Shown here: positions 1 through 5,940 of the stretch, piece after piece
Layout: the number at the start of each line of letters is the position of its first letter
Numbering within the stretch: position 1 is the stretch's first letter
Assembly: GCA_002313415.1 (NCBI GenBank)
Contig: DCBH01000107.1
Span: forward strand, 4,019-9,958
DNA: 5,940 bases
From: Flavobacteriales bacterium UBA1112
Lineage (GTDB): Bacteria; Bacteroidota; Bacteroidia; Flavobacteriales_D; Sanyastnellaceae
Direction of reading: 5' to 3'
Made by a program: the position numbers and the translations under genes
The notes under the pieces: model-generated
The model's database searches: none
Told to the model about the DNA's origin: nothing
What the model saw: only the letters and a program-made list of their open reading frames with translations

Positions 1-567
1 TGGTTGCTAGAGGCACGCGCATTGATGGCGACAACGCTTGATCGTTTTTTTGATGAAGGGGCAGATGTTTTTTGGTTCACGAGTCGAGAGGGCGAATCCC
101 TTTTTGCGTCCAAACAAAGCAATGAAGACAGCGTCATGCCATCGGCAAATGCCACCCTTGCCTCTTCTTTGTGGAAGTTGGGGTGGGCTTTTGACAATTC
201 AATGTGGCGAGACCTCGCTCAAAGGATGACTGCGAAGTACCTGCTTGGCACCTCCCAACTGGATCGAGCGACGCGTTGGATTCGAGCATGGCGCGACATG
301 TCCGGAGTCTATGGCCAAGTCGTGATTGCGGCGCCCAGCCAAGAAGAGGCAAAAGCTGAATTGCAGAACTGGTGGACCGAAGCCAGACCTGGAACGTGGA
401 TTGGCTGCGTGACGAGTGAGTCGACAAACATCCCAACGTGGATGGAAGGCAAACGCCCGGCCGCCACAGACCCCGTACAATGGTATGTTTGCGTGGAAGG
501 CGCGTGCGGAATGCCCTGCAAAAGCGCTGATGAAGCTTGGATTCAATTCAAATCCCTCACGCGTTGA
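1..567 (+). CDS. C-terminal part of a thioredoxin-domain protein of the YyaL/SPATA20 (DUF255, COG1331) family, 5' partial
   Basis: The reading frame is open from the first base (TGG, then TTG) to the TGA at 565-567, giving the last 188 or so residues of a family whose members are usually near 680 residues. The first in-frame TTG is not a credible start, because the preceding codon already fits the family's helix before the 'LDRFFD' stretch. Recognisable pieces are LDRFFDE followed by FWFTS (fragment residues about 12-27), the MPSANA segment (45-50), which matches the conserved 'P-S-G-N-S/A' motif of the alpha/alpha barrel, and the Cys-containing tail CVEGACGMPC (163-172), matching the family's closing 'CxxxxC' segment. 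The missing N-terminus would carry the thioredoxin-like fold and the rest of the barrel. The biochemical role of this family is poorly established; a sugar-processing or redox role is often suggested from its fold. Family assignment is fairly secure, function is not. Confidence 0.85.
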   Translation, partial: WLLEARALMATTLDRFFDEGADVFWFTSREGESLFASKQSNEDSVMPSANATLASSLWKLGWAFDNSMWRDLAQRMTAKYLLGTSQLDRATRWIRAWRDMSGVYGQVVIAAPSQEEAKAELQNWWTEARPGTWIGCVTSESTNIPTWMEGKRPAATDPVQWYVCVEGACGMPCKSADEAWIQFKSLTR

Positions 568-602
568 TTCACAAACCTCACCTCACCTTCGGTCAAGGCC
601 CT

Positions 603-1010
603 TTGACTCGCGTCTTTCGCATTTTCGGGCTGGCCATGTGGCTGGTTTTGATTTTTCAGAATTCACTGGGCGCGCAAATTGACAGCATGTCAAGAAGCGA
701 ACGCAAGGCCGAGGAAAGACGCCAAAAAGAAGCAGCCAAGGCAGAGGAAAAAATGCTGAAATCGTTTGAAAAAAATTACAAATCGCTGCAAGAGCGACAT
801 TACAAGAATCAGCAAACAGGCAGAGAAAAGAACTTGATTGTTCCGGAAGGAAGCAACGCCCGCACGACACGCCGAAGCAAAAATCACGAGAAAAGCAACG
901 TTCGAAAGCGCATGCGCAGAAGCCAGCAGAAAGCTCGTCGACATCGCGACGGCCGGACGGTGTCGTGGTGGCGACGCTTAAGCCTTCGTCGAAGCTGGAA
1001 AAAACACTGA
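603..1010 (+). CDS. Small basic exported protein, function unknown; TTG start proposed
   Basis: I do not recognise a characterised function. Starting at TTG 603 gives 135 residues: a basic n-region (MTRVFRIFG), a hydrophobic core (about 10-18), and a plausible signal-peptidase site after SLGA (residue 24). The first ATG in frame (636) would remove the positive n-region and leave a poor signal peptide, which is why I prefer TTG 603; TTG 564, overlapping the upstream stop, is another option. After the signal, residues about 28-75 are rich in Lys, Glu, Arg and Gln and look helical or coiled-coil. The tail (about 100-135) is strongly basic with VRKRMRRSQQKARRH and a WWRRL segment. I have an impression, not verified, of similar short basic proteins ending in 'KRMKxxxKxAxRxxx...W..R.F' in Flavobacteriales. 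The gap to the upstream gene is 35 bases, so they may be cotranscribed. The very skewed composition leaves some doubt that the whole frame is correct. Confidence 0.6.
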   Translation: MTRVFRIFGLAMWLVLIFQNSLGAQIDSMSRSERKAEERRQKEAAKAEEKMLKSFEKNYKSLQERHYKNQQTGREKNLIVPEGSNARTTRRSKNHEKSNVRKRMRRSQQKARRHRDGRTVSWWRRLSLRRSWKKH

Positions 1011-1154
1011 ACTCCGGCAAGTTTTTAACATACTGACAAGGCTGTGAGGCCGCTTATCCCCTTGGTCTGTAACATGTTTACACTATTTCACATTCTAGGT
1101 TGGGTTAGCCTATATTTGACCTCTATACCTGTATTGCCTGAAAATTCTAGACGC
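1011..1154. other. Intergenic region before the receptor gene
   Basis: This 144-base stretch separates the small basic protein from the receptor. It is more AT-rich than the flanking genes and contains the promoter candidate at 1086-1118. I see no tRNA, riboswitch or convincing terminator. A very short stem (AACT at 1010-1013 with AGTT at 1020-1023, followed by a few T) is too weak to call. The receptor's frame stays open through the gap back to a GTG at 1044, but those codons resemble no receptor N-terminus and run through the promoter candidate. Confidence 0.5.
1111..1118 (+). promoter_or_regulatory. Probable Bacteroidota sigma-A type promoter, -7 element TATATTTG
   Basis: TATATTTG is an exact match to the Bacteroidota -7 consensus TAnnTTTG. 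A TTTC at 1086-1089 lies 21 bases upstream and could serve as a degenerate -33 element (consensus TTTG or TTG, usual spacing about 17-23). Transcription would begin around 1123-1127 and leave a leader of about 30 bases before the ATG at 1155. The location in an intergenic, AT-richer stretch just before the receptor gene supports it, and it argues against translation starting further upstream at 1044 or 1074. It is a consensus match only. Confidence 0.55.
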
Positions 1155-4100
1155 ATGATGCGGTTTGCAACGATTTTAGGAGCGCTTTTGATCAGCTTCA
1201 ACATGGTGGCGCAAGTAGGCCAAGGAACGTTGAAAGGACGCGTGACGGACTTTGATACGAAAGATGCCCTTCCATTCGCCAGTGTGGTTTTGTTTCTGAA
1301 TGGAAACCAAGTCGCCGGAACAAACACCGATTTCGATGGGAAATACACCATCAAACCTGTTCAACCTGGCACCTATGAGATTCTCATCAGTTTTGTGGGA
1401 TACCAGCCCAAAAAAGTAACTGGGGTGAAAATCACGGCGAACAAAATTCAATTTGTCAACGCTGAGCTCGGTGCAGGAGTAATGATGGAAGAAGCGGAAG
1501 TGGTGGAATATTCCGTCCCTCTGATTGACAAAGACGGAGGTGCATCCGGTGGTACAGTCAGCCGTGAAGACATCGACAAACTTCCGGGTCGTTCAGCCAC
1601 GAGCATCGCACAAACTGTGGCCGGAGCGAGTACAGCAGGAACGGACGGGGGCGTAAGCATTCGTGGTGCGAGAACCTCCTCCACTTGGTACTACATCGAC
1701 GGAATTAAAGTTCGAGGCTCATCTGCCCTTCCCAAATCAGCAATTGAAGAAGTCCAGGTTGTCACGGGTGGTATTCCTGCAAACATTGGAGACGCTACAG
1801 GTGGTGTCATCAACATCTCACTCAGGAATTCGAGTCGGACGTGGTTCGGCGGTGGTGAAGTCATCACTTCTGGAATACCGATGGGAGAGACTGCCTACGG
1901 TTTGGACCGGTTTGGCTACAATTTGGCTGAAGCCTCAGCATCTGGACCAATAGCATGGCGCAAAGACGAGCAAGGGAGAAAGTCAGAACCCCTCCTCGGC
2001 CTTTTCCTGTCTGGGAACTACACGTACGAAGCGGACACACGTCCAACGCTAGACGGAGTTTATCGAATGACGGACTCTGCGCGCGACTCACTGCTTGCAA
2101 ACCCCTTGCGCCAAAACATCAGTTCCTCTGGAGATGTCAATGGTGCCTTGTTCAATGCGGACTTTTTGACCGCTGATGATTTCATCCGGGTACCAACACG
2201 TCTCAATGCCTCTCGCCAGTCGGCCAATTTGGTGGCCAAGCTAGATGTGGCAACCAATGAAACCACTCAATTGACGTTTGGAGCAACTGGGGCTGTTCAA
2301 CTCAACAACGAATTTGATCGCGGCCGTTCTTTGATGAATTGGGAGAACAACAATCAGACCTCGCGACTCGATTGGCGGGGATATGTGAAGTTCTCCCAGA
2401 GATTTGTTGACCAAGAAGACCAAGGCAGCACCGGGGGATTGAAAAATGTCTTTTATTCCATCATGGCTGACTACAGCCAGAGTTACTTCAAAAGGCAGGA
2501 CATCAGCCACGGCGACGATTTCTTCAAATACGGCCATGTTGGGACGTTTAATGTATTCCAGCAGAACAGCTACAATTACAATGAAGAAACGGGGCGCTAC
2601 GTCCACAATGGGTGGCAAGACACCCTCGTGACTTTTGAAGAATCATCATTCAACCCAAATTTGGCAGCCATCAACGAACAATTTTTCTCCTTGTTCGACA
2701 ACAATTCTGGAGGGCCATCATTTGGTCCAGGGGGGGGGCAGTTTGAGCCCAGCCCCTACTCGAGCTTGCTGGAAGTGCAAAACGGAAACGCCCTGTTGAA
2801 TGGTCAAAATCCTTCAAGCACTTATGGCCTTTGGAGCTACGTTGGTGCTCAAGGAAACAGCTACAACATCTTCAACGACCAACAGTTCCGCGTCAGCGCT
2901 GCTGGCTCGGGAGACATTGGAGACCACGCACTCCAAATTGGATTTGAATACGAGCAGCGCCGCGATGCATTCTTCAACCTCAGTCCTGTCGGATTGTGGA
3001 CGTTGGCTCGCCTCACTGCCAATTCACACATCAAGGAAATTGACACTTCAGACAGCACAGTCACCAACGTGGGTACAGATTACTACGTGACCTACGATCG
3101 ATTGCTGGGAGACAATCAATTCGAATTTGATGCCAACTTGCGAGACGCCTTGAATGCCGACGACCGTGAGCTCATCAACATTGATGCCATTGACCCCGAG
3201 TTTTTCTCCTTGGACATGTTTGGTGCAGATGACCTCTTGAATCAAGGGTCCAACTACGTTTCTTACGGTGGATACGATCCTTATGGCAACAAAACCAACA
3301 ACCGGCCTACCATTGAGGATTTCTTTACCGAGACGAATGACGCGGGCTACAACACAAGACCCATCGGAGCGTACGAACCCATCTACATCGCGGGTTACAT
3401 CATGGACAAGTTCACGTTCGACGACATCATCTTCAACGTGGGTTTACGTGTCGATCGCTTCGACGCCAACCAACCCGTATTGAAAGATCCCTACGTCGTT
3501 GGACAGTCCTACACTGCGGGAGACATTCGTGGAGAGTTGGTGAACCAGCTCAGCGGCAACAACGTCATCCCCGACAACATCGGTGACGACTTCACTGTGT
3601 ATACAGACGCCTTGGAGGATCCAAGCGCCATTGTGGGTTATCGCAGCGGAGATACATGGTACAACGCCCAAGGAACTGAAATTTCTGACCCCGATATCTT
3701 GGCAGTGAATACGGCATACCCAGCCCCTTGGTTGAAGCCCAATGACAATGCAACAGGGGATGATCCCTATGAGTTGACCTCAGAAGCCTTTCGCGACTAC
3801 GACCCCGCGGTGAACATCATGCCTCGTATCTCATTCTCGTTCAACATCAGCGACGAGGCAGTCTTCTTTGCACACTATGACATTCTGACACAACGTCCGA
3901 CGTCAAGCAACCGCTTCTCCCCCATTGACTATTTGTTCTTGGAAAGTCGCAACAATTTGATTTCAAATCCCAACTTGCGTCCTGAGAAAACAATAGACTA
4001 CGAACTGGGCTTTCAGCAAGTTCTGACCAAAACGTCTAGCCTTAAAATCTCTGCGTATTACAAAGAGATGCGAGACATGATTCAGGTGAGAAACTTTACG

Positions 4101-4877
4101 GGTGCCTACCCACGTCCATACCGGGCCTTTGGAAACCTAGACTTCGGTACGGTCAAAGGATTCACTGTAGGCTATGACCTGCGTCGCACGGGCAATGTAC
4201 GTATGAACGCCAACTACACGCTGCAGTTCGCTGACGGAACAGGTTCAACGACCCAGACGGCCCTTGCACTCATCAACGCAGGACTGCCCAATCTCCGGTC
4301 CATCATCCCCTTCAACTACGACCAGCGTCACCGCATCGTGGCCAACGTTGACTACCGTTACGGCTCAGGTGAAAGCTACAATGGACCTGTGGTGAACATC
4401 GGTGGCAAAGAGCGTCAATTGTTTGCCAACACAGGCCTGAACTTCATCGCCAACCTCGGCTCAGGAACGCCTTACACCGCCAGTGTAATCCCCACGCCAG
4501 TTACCGGAGAAATCAGCCCCTCTACGGAAGGCTCCATCAACGGGAGTCGCTTGCCTTGGCAATTTGGTTTGGACGCCAACTTGGACAAAAACTTCACCAT
4601 CACTTATGGCGGTGAAGACGGCAAGGCGAAAACCACCAACCTCAATGTCTACTTGTGGATTTCCAACCTCTTGAATACCCGCAACGTGAATGGCGTTTAC
4701 CGCTTCACCGGTGTGACCGACGATGACGGATATCTCGCCGCTGCACAATACCAACCACTCATCAACAGCCAGAACGACCCGAACGCCTTCCGCAACTACT
4801 ACAGCATGTTTGTGGACAATCCTTTCAACTTGGGGTTGCCTCGAACGGTTCGTCTCGGTGTCAAGTTTGACTTCTGA
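1155..4877 (+). CDS. TonB-dependent outer-membrane receptor with carboxypeptidase-regulatory-like N-terminal domain
   Basis: A complete 1240-residue receptor, energised through TonB-ExbB-ExbD, that should import a substrate or act in surface export. ATG 1155 (or 1158, giving MMRF or MRF) is chosen because it directly precedes a clean signal peptide, MRFATILGALLISFNMVA|Q (cut near residue 19). Residues about 24-105 form a CarboxypepD_reg-like beta sandwich (GTLKGRVTD..., NTDFDGKYTI, PGTYEILISFVGYQP). The plug spans about 115-225 and has LPGRSATSIAQTVAGAS (143-159), SIRGARTSSTWYYIDG (168-183), then SAIEEVQVVTGGIPA and GDATGGVINI. The rest is a beta barrel with long Asp/Asn-rich loops; NPNLRPEKTIDYELGF (from 938) is the typical late-barrel motif, and the chain ends in RLGVKFDF with the terminal Phe expected for outer-membrane barrels. 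No SusD-like gene follows directly, so the SusC label is not supported. Substrate unknown. A run of nine G lies in one predicted loop. Confidence 0.93.
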   Translation: MMRFATILGALLISFNMVAQVGQGTLKGRVTDFDTKDALPFASVVLFLNGNQVAGTNTDFDGKYTIKPVQPGTYEILISFVGYQPKKVTGVKITANKIQFVNAELGAGVMMEEAEVVEYSVPLIDKDGGASGGTVSREDIDKLPGRSATSIAQTVAGASTAGTDGGVSIRGARTSSTWYYIDGIKVRGSSALPKSAIEEVQVVTGGIPANIGDATGGVINISLRNSSRTWFGGGEVITSGIPMGETAYGLDRFGYNLAEASASGPIAWRKDEQGRKSEPLLGLFLSGNYTYEADTRPTLDGVYRMTDSARDSLLANPLRQNISSSGDVNGALFNADFLTADDFIRVPTRLNASRQSANLVAKLDVATNETTQLTFGATGAVQLNNEFDRGRSLMNWENNNQTSRLDWRGYVKFSQRFVDQEDQGSTGGLKNVFYSIMADYSQSYFKRQDISHGDDFFKYGHVGTFNVFQQNSYNYNEETGRYVHNGWQDTLVTFEESSFNPNLAAINEQFFSLFDNNSGGPSFGPGGGQFEPSPYSSLLEVQNGNALLNGQNPSSTYGLWSYVGAQGNSYNIFNDQQFRVSAAGSGDIGDHALQIGFEYEQRRDAFFNLSPVGLWTLARLTANSHIKEIDTSDSTVTNVGTDYYVTYDRLLGDNQFEFDANLRDALNADDRELINIDAIDPEFFSLDMFGADDLLNQGSNYVSYGGYDPYGNKTNNRPTIEDFFTETNDAGYNTRPIGAYEPIYIAGYIMDKFTFDDIIFNVGLRVDRFDANQPVLKDPYVVGQSYTAGDIRGELVNQLSGNNVIPDNIGDDFTVYTDALEDPSAIVGYRSGDTWYNAQGTEISDPDILAVNTAYPAPWLKPNDNATGDDPYELTSEAFRDYDPAVNIMPRISFSFNISDEAVFFAHYDILTQRPTSSNRFSPIDYLFLESRNNLISNPNLRPEKTIDYELGFQQVLTKTSSLKISAYYKEMRDMIQVRNFTGAYPRPYRAFGNLDFGTVKGFTVGYDLRRTGNVRMNANYTLQFADGTGSTTQTALALINAGLPNLRSIIPFNYDQRHRIVANVDYRYGSGESYNGPVVNIGGKERQLFANTGLNFIANLGSGTPYTASVIPTPVTGEISPSTEGSINGSRLPWQFGLDANLDKNFTITYGGEDGKAKTTNLNVYLWISNLLNTRNVNGVYRFTGVTDDDGYLAAAQYQPLINSQNDPNAFRNYYSMFVDNPFNLGLPRTVRLGVKFDF
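2730..2738 (+). repeat. Homopolymer run of nine G inside the receptor gene
   Basis: The run encodes three consecutive glycines (residues 526-528) as GGG GGG GGG within a Gly/Ser/Pro-rich stretch (GPSFGPGGGQF), probably an extracellular loop. Elsewhere the gene mostly spells glycine as GGT, GGA or GGC, so the tract stands out. Gain or loss of one G would shift the frame and truncate the receptor before most of its barrel. Confidence 0.9.
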
Positions 4878-4897
4878 TCATGCCACGTAAGAACATG
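4875..4897 (+). promoter_or_regulatory. Tight gene junction, probable translational coupling
   Basis: The receptor stop TGA (4875-4877) is followed by TC and then ATG (4880-4882), with a second in-frame ATG at 4895-4897. There is no room for a promoter or terminator, and no purine-rich ribosome-binding site that is independent of the receptor's last codons. Ribosomes finishing the receptor probably restart here. Which ATG is used cannot be decided from the sequence. Confidence 0.5.
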
Positions 4898-5940
4898 AAT
4901 CGCATTCTCTCACTCTCTGCTTTTTGTTTGATGGCCTCCACGGCTTGGGGCTACAAATATGTCGGTGCAGGAAACCCTGGTGAAACGGCAGACAGCCATG
5001 CTCAACCCGCTCTCCGAGCTGCAGCATGTGCTCCAGCCACAGGACTCCGCGACCTCGAATGGAACAACGTACGCGCCTTGATTGAAACAGGCGGATCGCT
5101 GTGGCAAGATCGCGCCACAAGCCAAGCGTCGTATGAGGTCCCCAAGGGAGGTGGAGTCAGCTCCCTCTATGCTGGAGCATTGTGGATGGGCGGAATCAGC
5201 CCAGACCAACAACTGAAACTCGCTGCGTTAACCTTCCGGGGGCGAGGCAACGACTACTGGACTGGCCCTTTGACCAACGACGGATCGGCCGAAATCGATG
5301 CCGACGTATGCAATCAATACGACGAATTTTTCGTGTCCACTCGGTCTGACGCGCAACGTCACCGGCAGTATTACGATGCAGTGGCTGGCGGGACAGTGGA
5401 TGAAGAATTTCCCGATGGATATGCCATGCCCTCATACTTCCGAGACTACCCTGCGCACGGCAATACTGAAGCCAATCAAGATTATTATCTCGCACCGTTC
5501 AAAGACTATGACGGCGATGGCTTTTACTCGCCTGACAACGGGGACTACCCATGGTATGATTTCTTGCAAGAAATCGATTGCAAAAACCGCAAGCGAGAAG
5601 ACATCGTACCTCTGTACGGGGACCGAAATTTTTACTGGATTTTCAACGACAAAGGAAATGTCCACTCTGAATCTCAGGGTGAACCCATTGGCATGGAAAT
5701 CCGTGCTCAGGCGTTCGCATTCTCGACCAACGACGAGGTCAACAACATGACCTTTCACAACTATGTGTTGATCAATCAGGGAACTCAAACTTTGGCCAAC
5801 ACCTACTTCGGTGTCTGGGTGGATGCTGACGTAGGAACAGCGACGGACGACTACGTGGGCTGCGACGTGCAACGAGGCCTCGGTTACAGCTACAATGGAG
5901 ATGCCGTGGATGAGCCTTCTTCAAGCTCCCAAGGCTACGG
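4880..5940 (+). CDS. Large exported protein of an uncharacterised Bacteroidota family, probably T9SS-secreted; 3' partial
   Basis: The frame opens at ATG 4880, two bases after the receptor stop, and stays open to the window edge (353 codons plus two bases). ATG 4895 is an alternative start; both give a signal peptide with core ILSLSAFCLMASTAWG and a cut near residue 24. Visible blocks are LEWNNVRALIETGGSLWQD (59-77), YEVPKGGGVSSLYAGALWMG, an Asp-rich loop D209-x-D211-G-D213-G followed by D219 and D222 that resembles a calcium-binding loop, GDRNFYWIFNDKGNVH (from 247), IGMEIRAQAFAFSTNDEVNN (from 270) and DDYVGCDVQRGLGYSYNGDA. I recognise this as a recurrent family of large Bacteroidota proteins generally annotated as hypothetical or as having a C-terminal type IX sorting domain; that tail is outside the window. 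Mature cysteines at 50, 144, 234 and 328 could form disulfides. Two-base spacing suggests coexpression with the receptor. Role and ligand are unknown. Confidence 0.88.
   Translation, partial: MPRKNMNRILSLSAFCLMASTAWGYKYVGAGNPGETADSHAQPALRAAACAPATGLRDLEWNNVRALIETGGSLWQDRATSQASYEVPKGGGVSSLYAGALWMGGISPDQQLKLAALTFRGRGNDYWTGPLTNDGSAEIDADVCNQYDEFFVSTRSDAQRHRQYYDAVAGGTVDEEFPDGYAMPSYFRDYPAHGNTEANQDYYLAPFKDYDGDGFYSPDNGDYPWYDFLQEIDCKNRKREDIVPLYGDRNFYWIFNDKGNVHSESQGEPIGMEIRAQAFAFSTNDEVNNMTFHNYVLINQGTQTLANTYFGVWVDADVGTATDDYVGCDVQRGLGYSYNGDAVDEPSSSSQGY

Noticed and set aside
583..1020. Minus-strand frames opposite the small basic protein, including a hydrophobic one at 690-944
   Set aside because: The hydrophobic and Cys-rich look is what antisense reading of Lys, Glu and Arg codons produces; neighbours all read +, and the + frame has a plausible signal peptide.
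1008..1027. Possible rho-independent terminator after the small basic protein
   Set aside because: The stem is only about four base pairs with little GC, followed by a short T run; too weak to support.
1044..1154. N-terminal extension of the receptor from GTG 1044 or ATG 1074
   Set aside because: It would place a second hydrophobic stretch before a complete signal peptide and run through the promoter candidate; the residues do not resemble any receptor N-terminus.
5298..5750. A closed + strand frame of 150 codons
   Set aside because: It is a shadow of the exported protein, which reads through the same bases in another frame with conserved family motifs.
5432..5872. Minus-strand frame of 146 codons
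   Set aside because: It lies wholly opposite the conserved blocks of the exported protein and has no recognisable motif.
4880..5940. SusD-like lipoprotein after the receptor
   Set aside because: There is no lipobox Cys after the signal peptide and the sequence lacks SusD features; it matches a different Bacteroidota family.
1..5940. CRISPR array, tRNA, rRNA, insertion sequence or attachment site
   Set aside because: No regularly spaced direct repeats, no cloverleaf-like stretch, no transposase-like frame and no terminal inverted repeats were seen on either strand.

Overview
The window looks like a chromosomal segment from a member of the Bacteroidota, most likely a Flavobacteriales-type marine or aquatic bacterium. 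Three things point there: a TonB-dependent receptor with an N-terminal carboxypeptidase-regulatory-like domain and a Bacteroidota-style plug, a Bacteroidota-type promoter (TAnnTTTG -7 element) in front of it, and a following secreted protein of a family I know only from Bacteroidota genomes. GC content is roughly balanced by eye, high for many Flavobacteriales. All supported genes are on the + strand.

Layout. Positions 1-567 hold the C-terminal end of a YyaL/SPATA20-type thioredoxin-domain protein whose N-terminus lies outside the window. Next, about 603-1010, is a small, very basic, probably exported protein with a Lys/Glu-rich helical middle and an Arg-rich tail; it appears to use a TTG start and its function is unknown. 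A 144-base intergenic gap (1011-1154) carries the likely promoter. From 1155 to 4877 runs a complete 1240-residue TonB-dependent outer-membrane receptor. Two bases after its stop, at 4880, a second large exported protein begins and runs off the right edge with 353 codons visible. It has no stop inside the window, so it is easily missed in a list of closed reading frames.

How the genes fit together. The receptor and the protein after it are packed tightly enough to be one transcription unit, probably translationally coupled. There is no SusD-like lipoprotein directly after the receptor, so this is not a classical SusC/SusD glycan uptake pair in this arrangement. The downstream protein has a signal peptide, four cysteines in its mature part, an Asp-rich DxDGDG loop that resembles a calcium site, and long conserved Trp/Asn-rich blocks. 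Full-length relatives usually end, as I recall, in a type IX secretion sorting domain, which would lie beyond this window. The best candidate for an undescribed system is therefore this receptor plus surface-protein pair; the substrate and role of both are unknown. A run of nine G inside the receptor gene is the most unusual local sequence feature and could be a slippage site.
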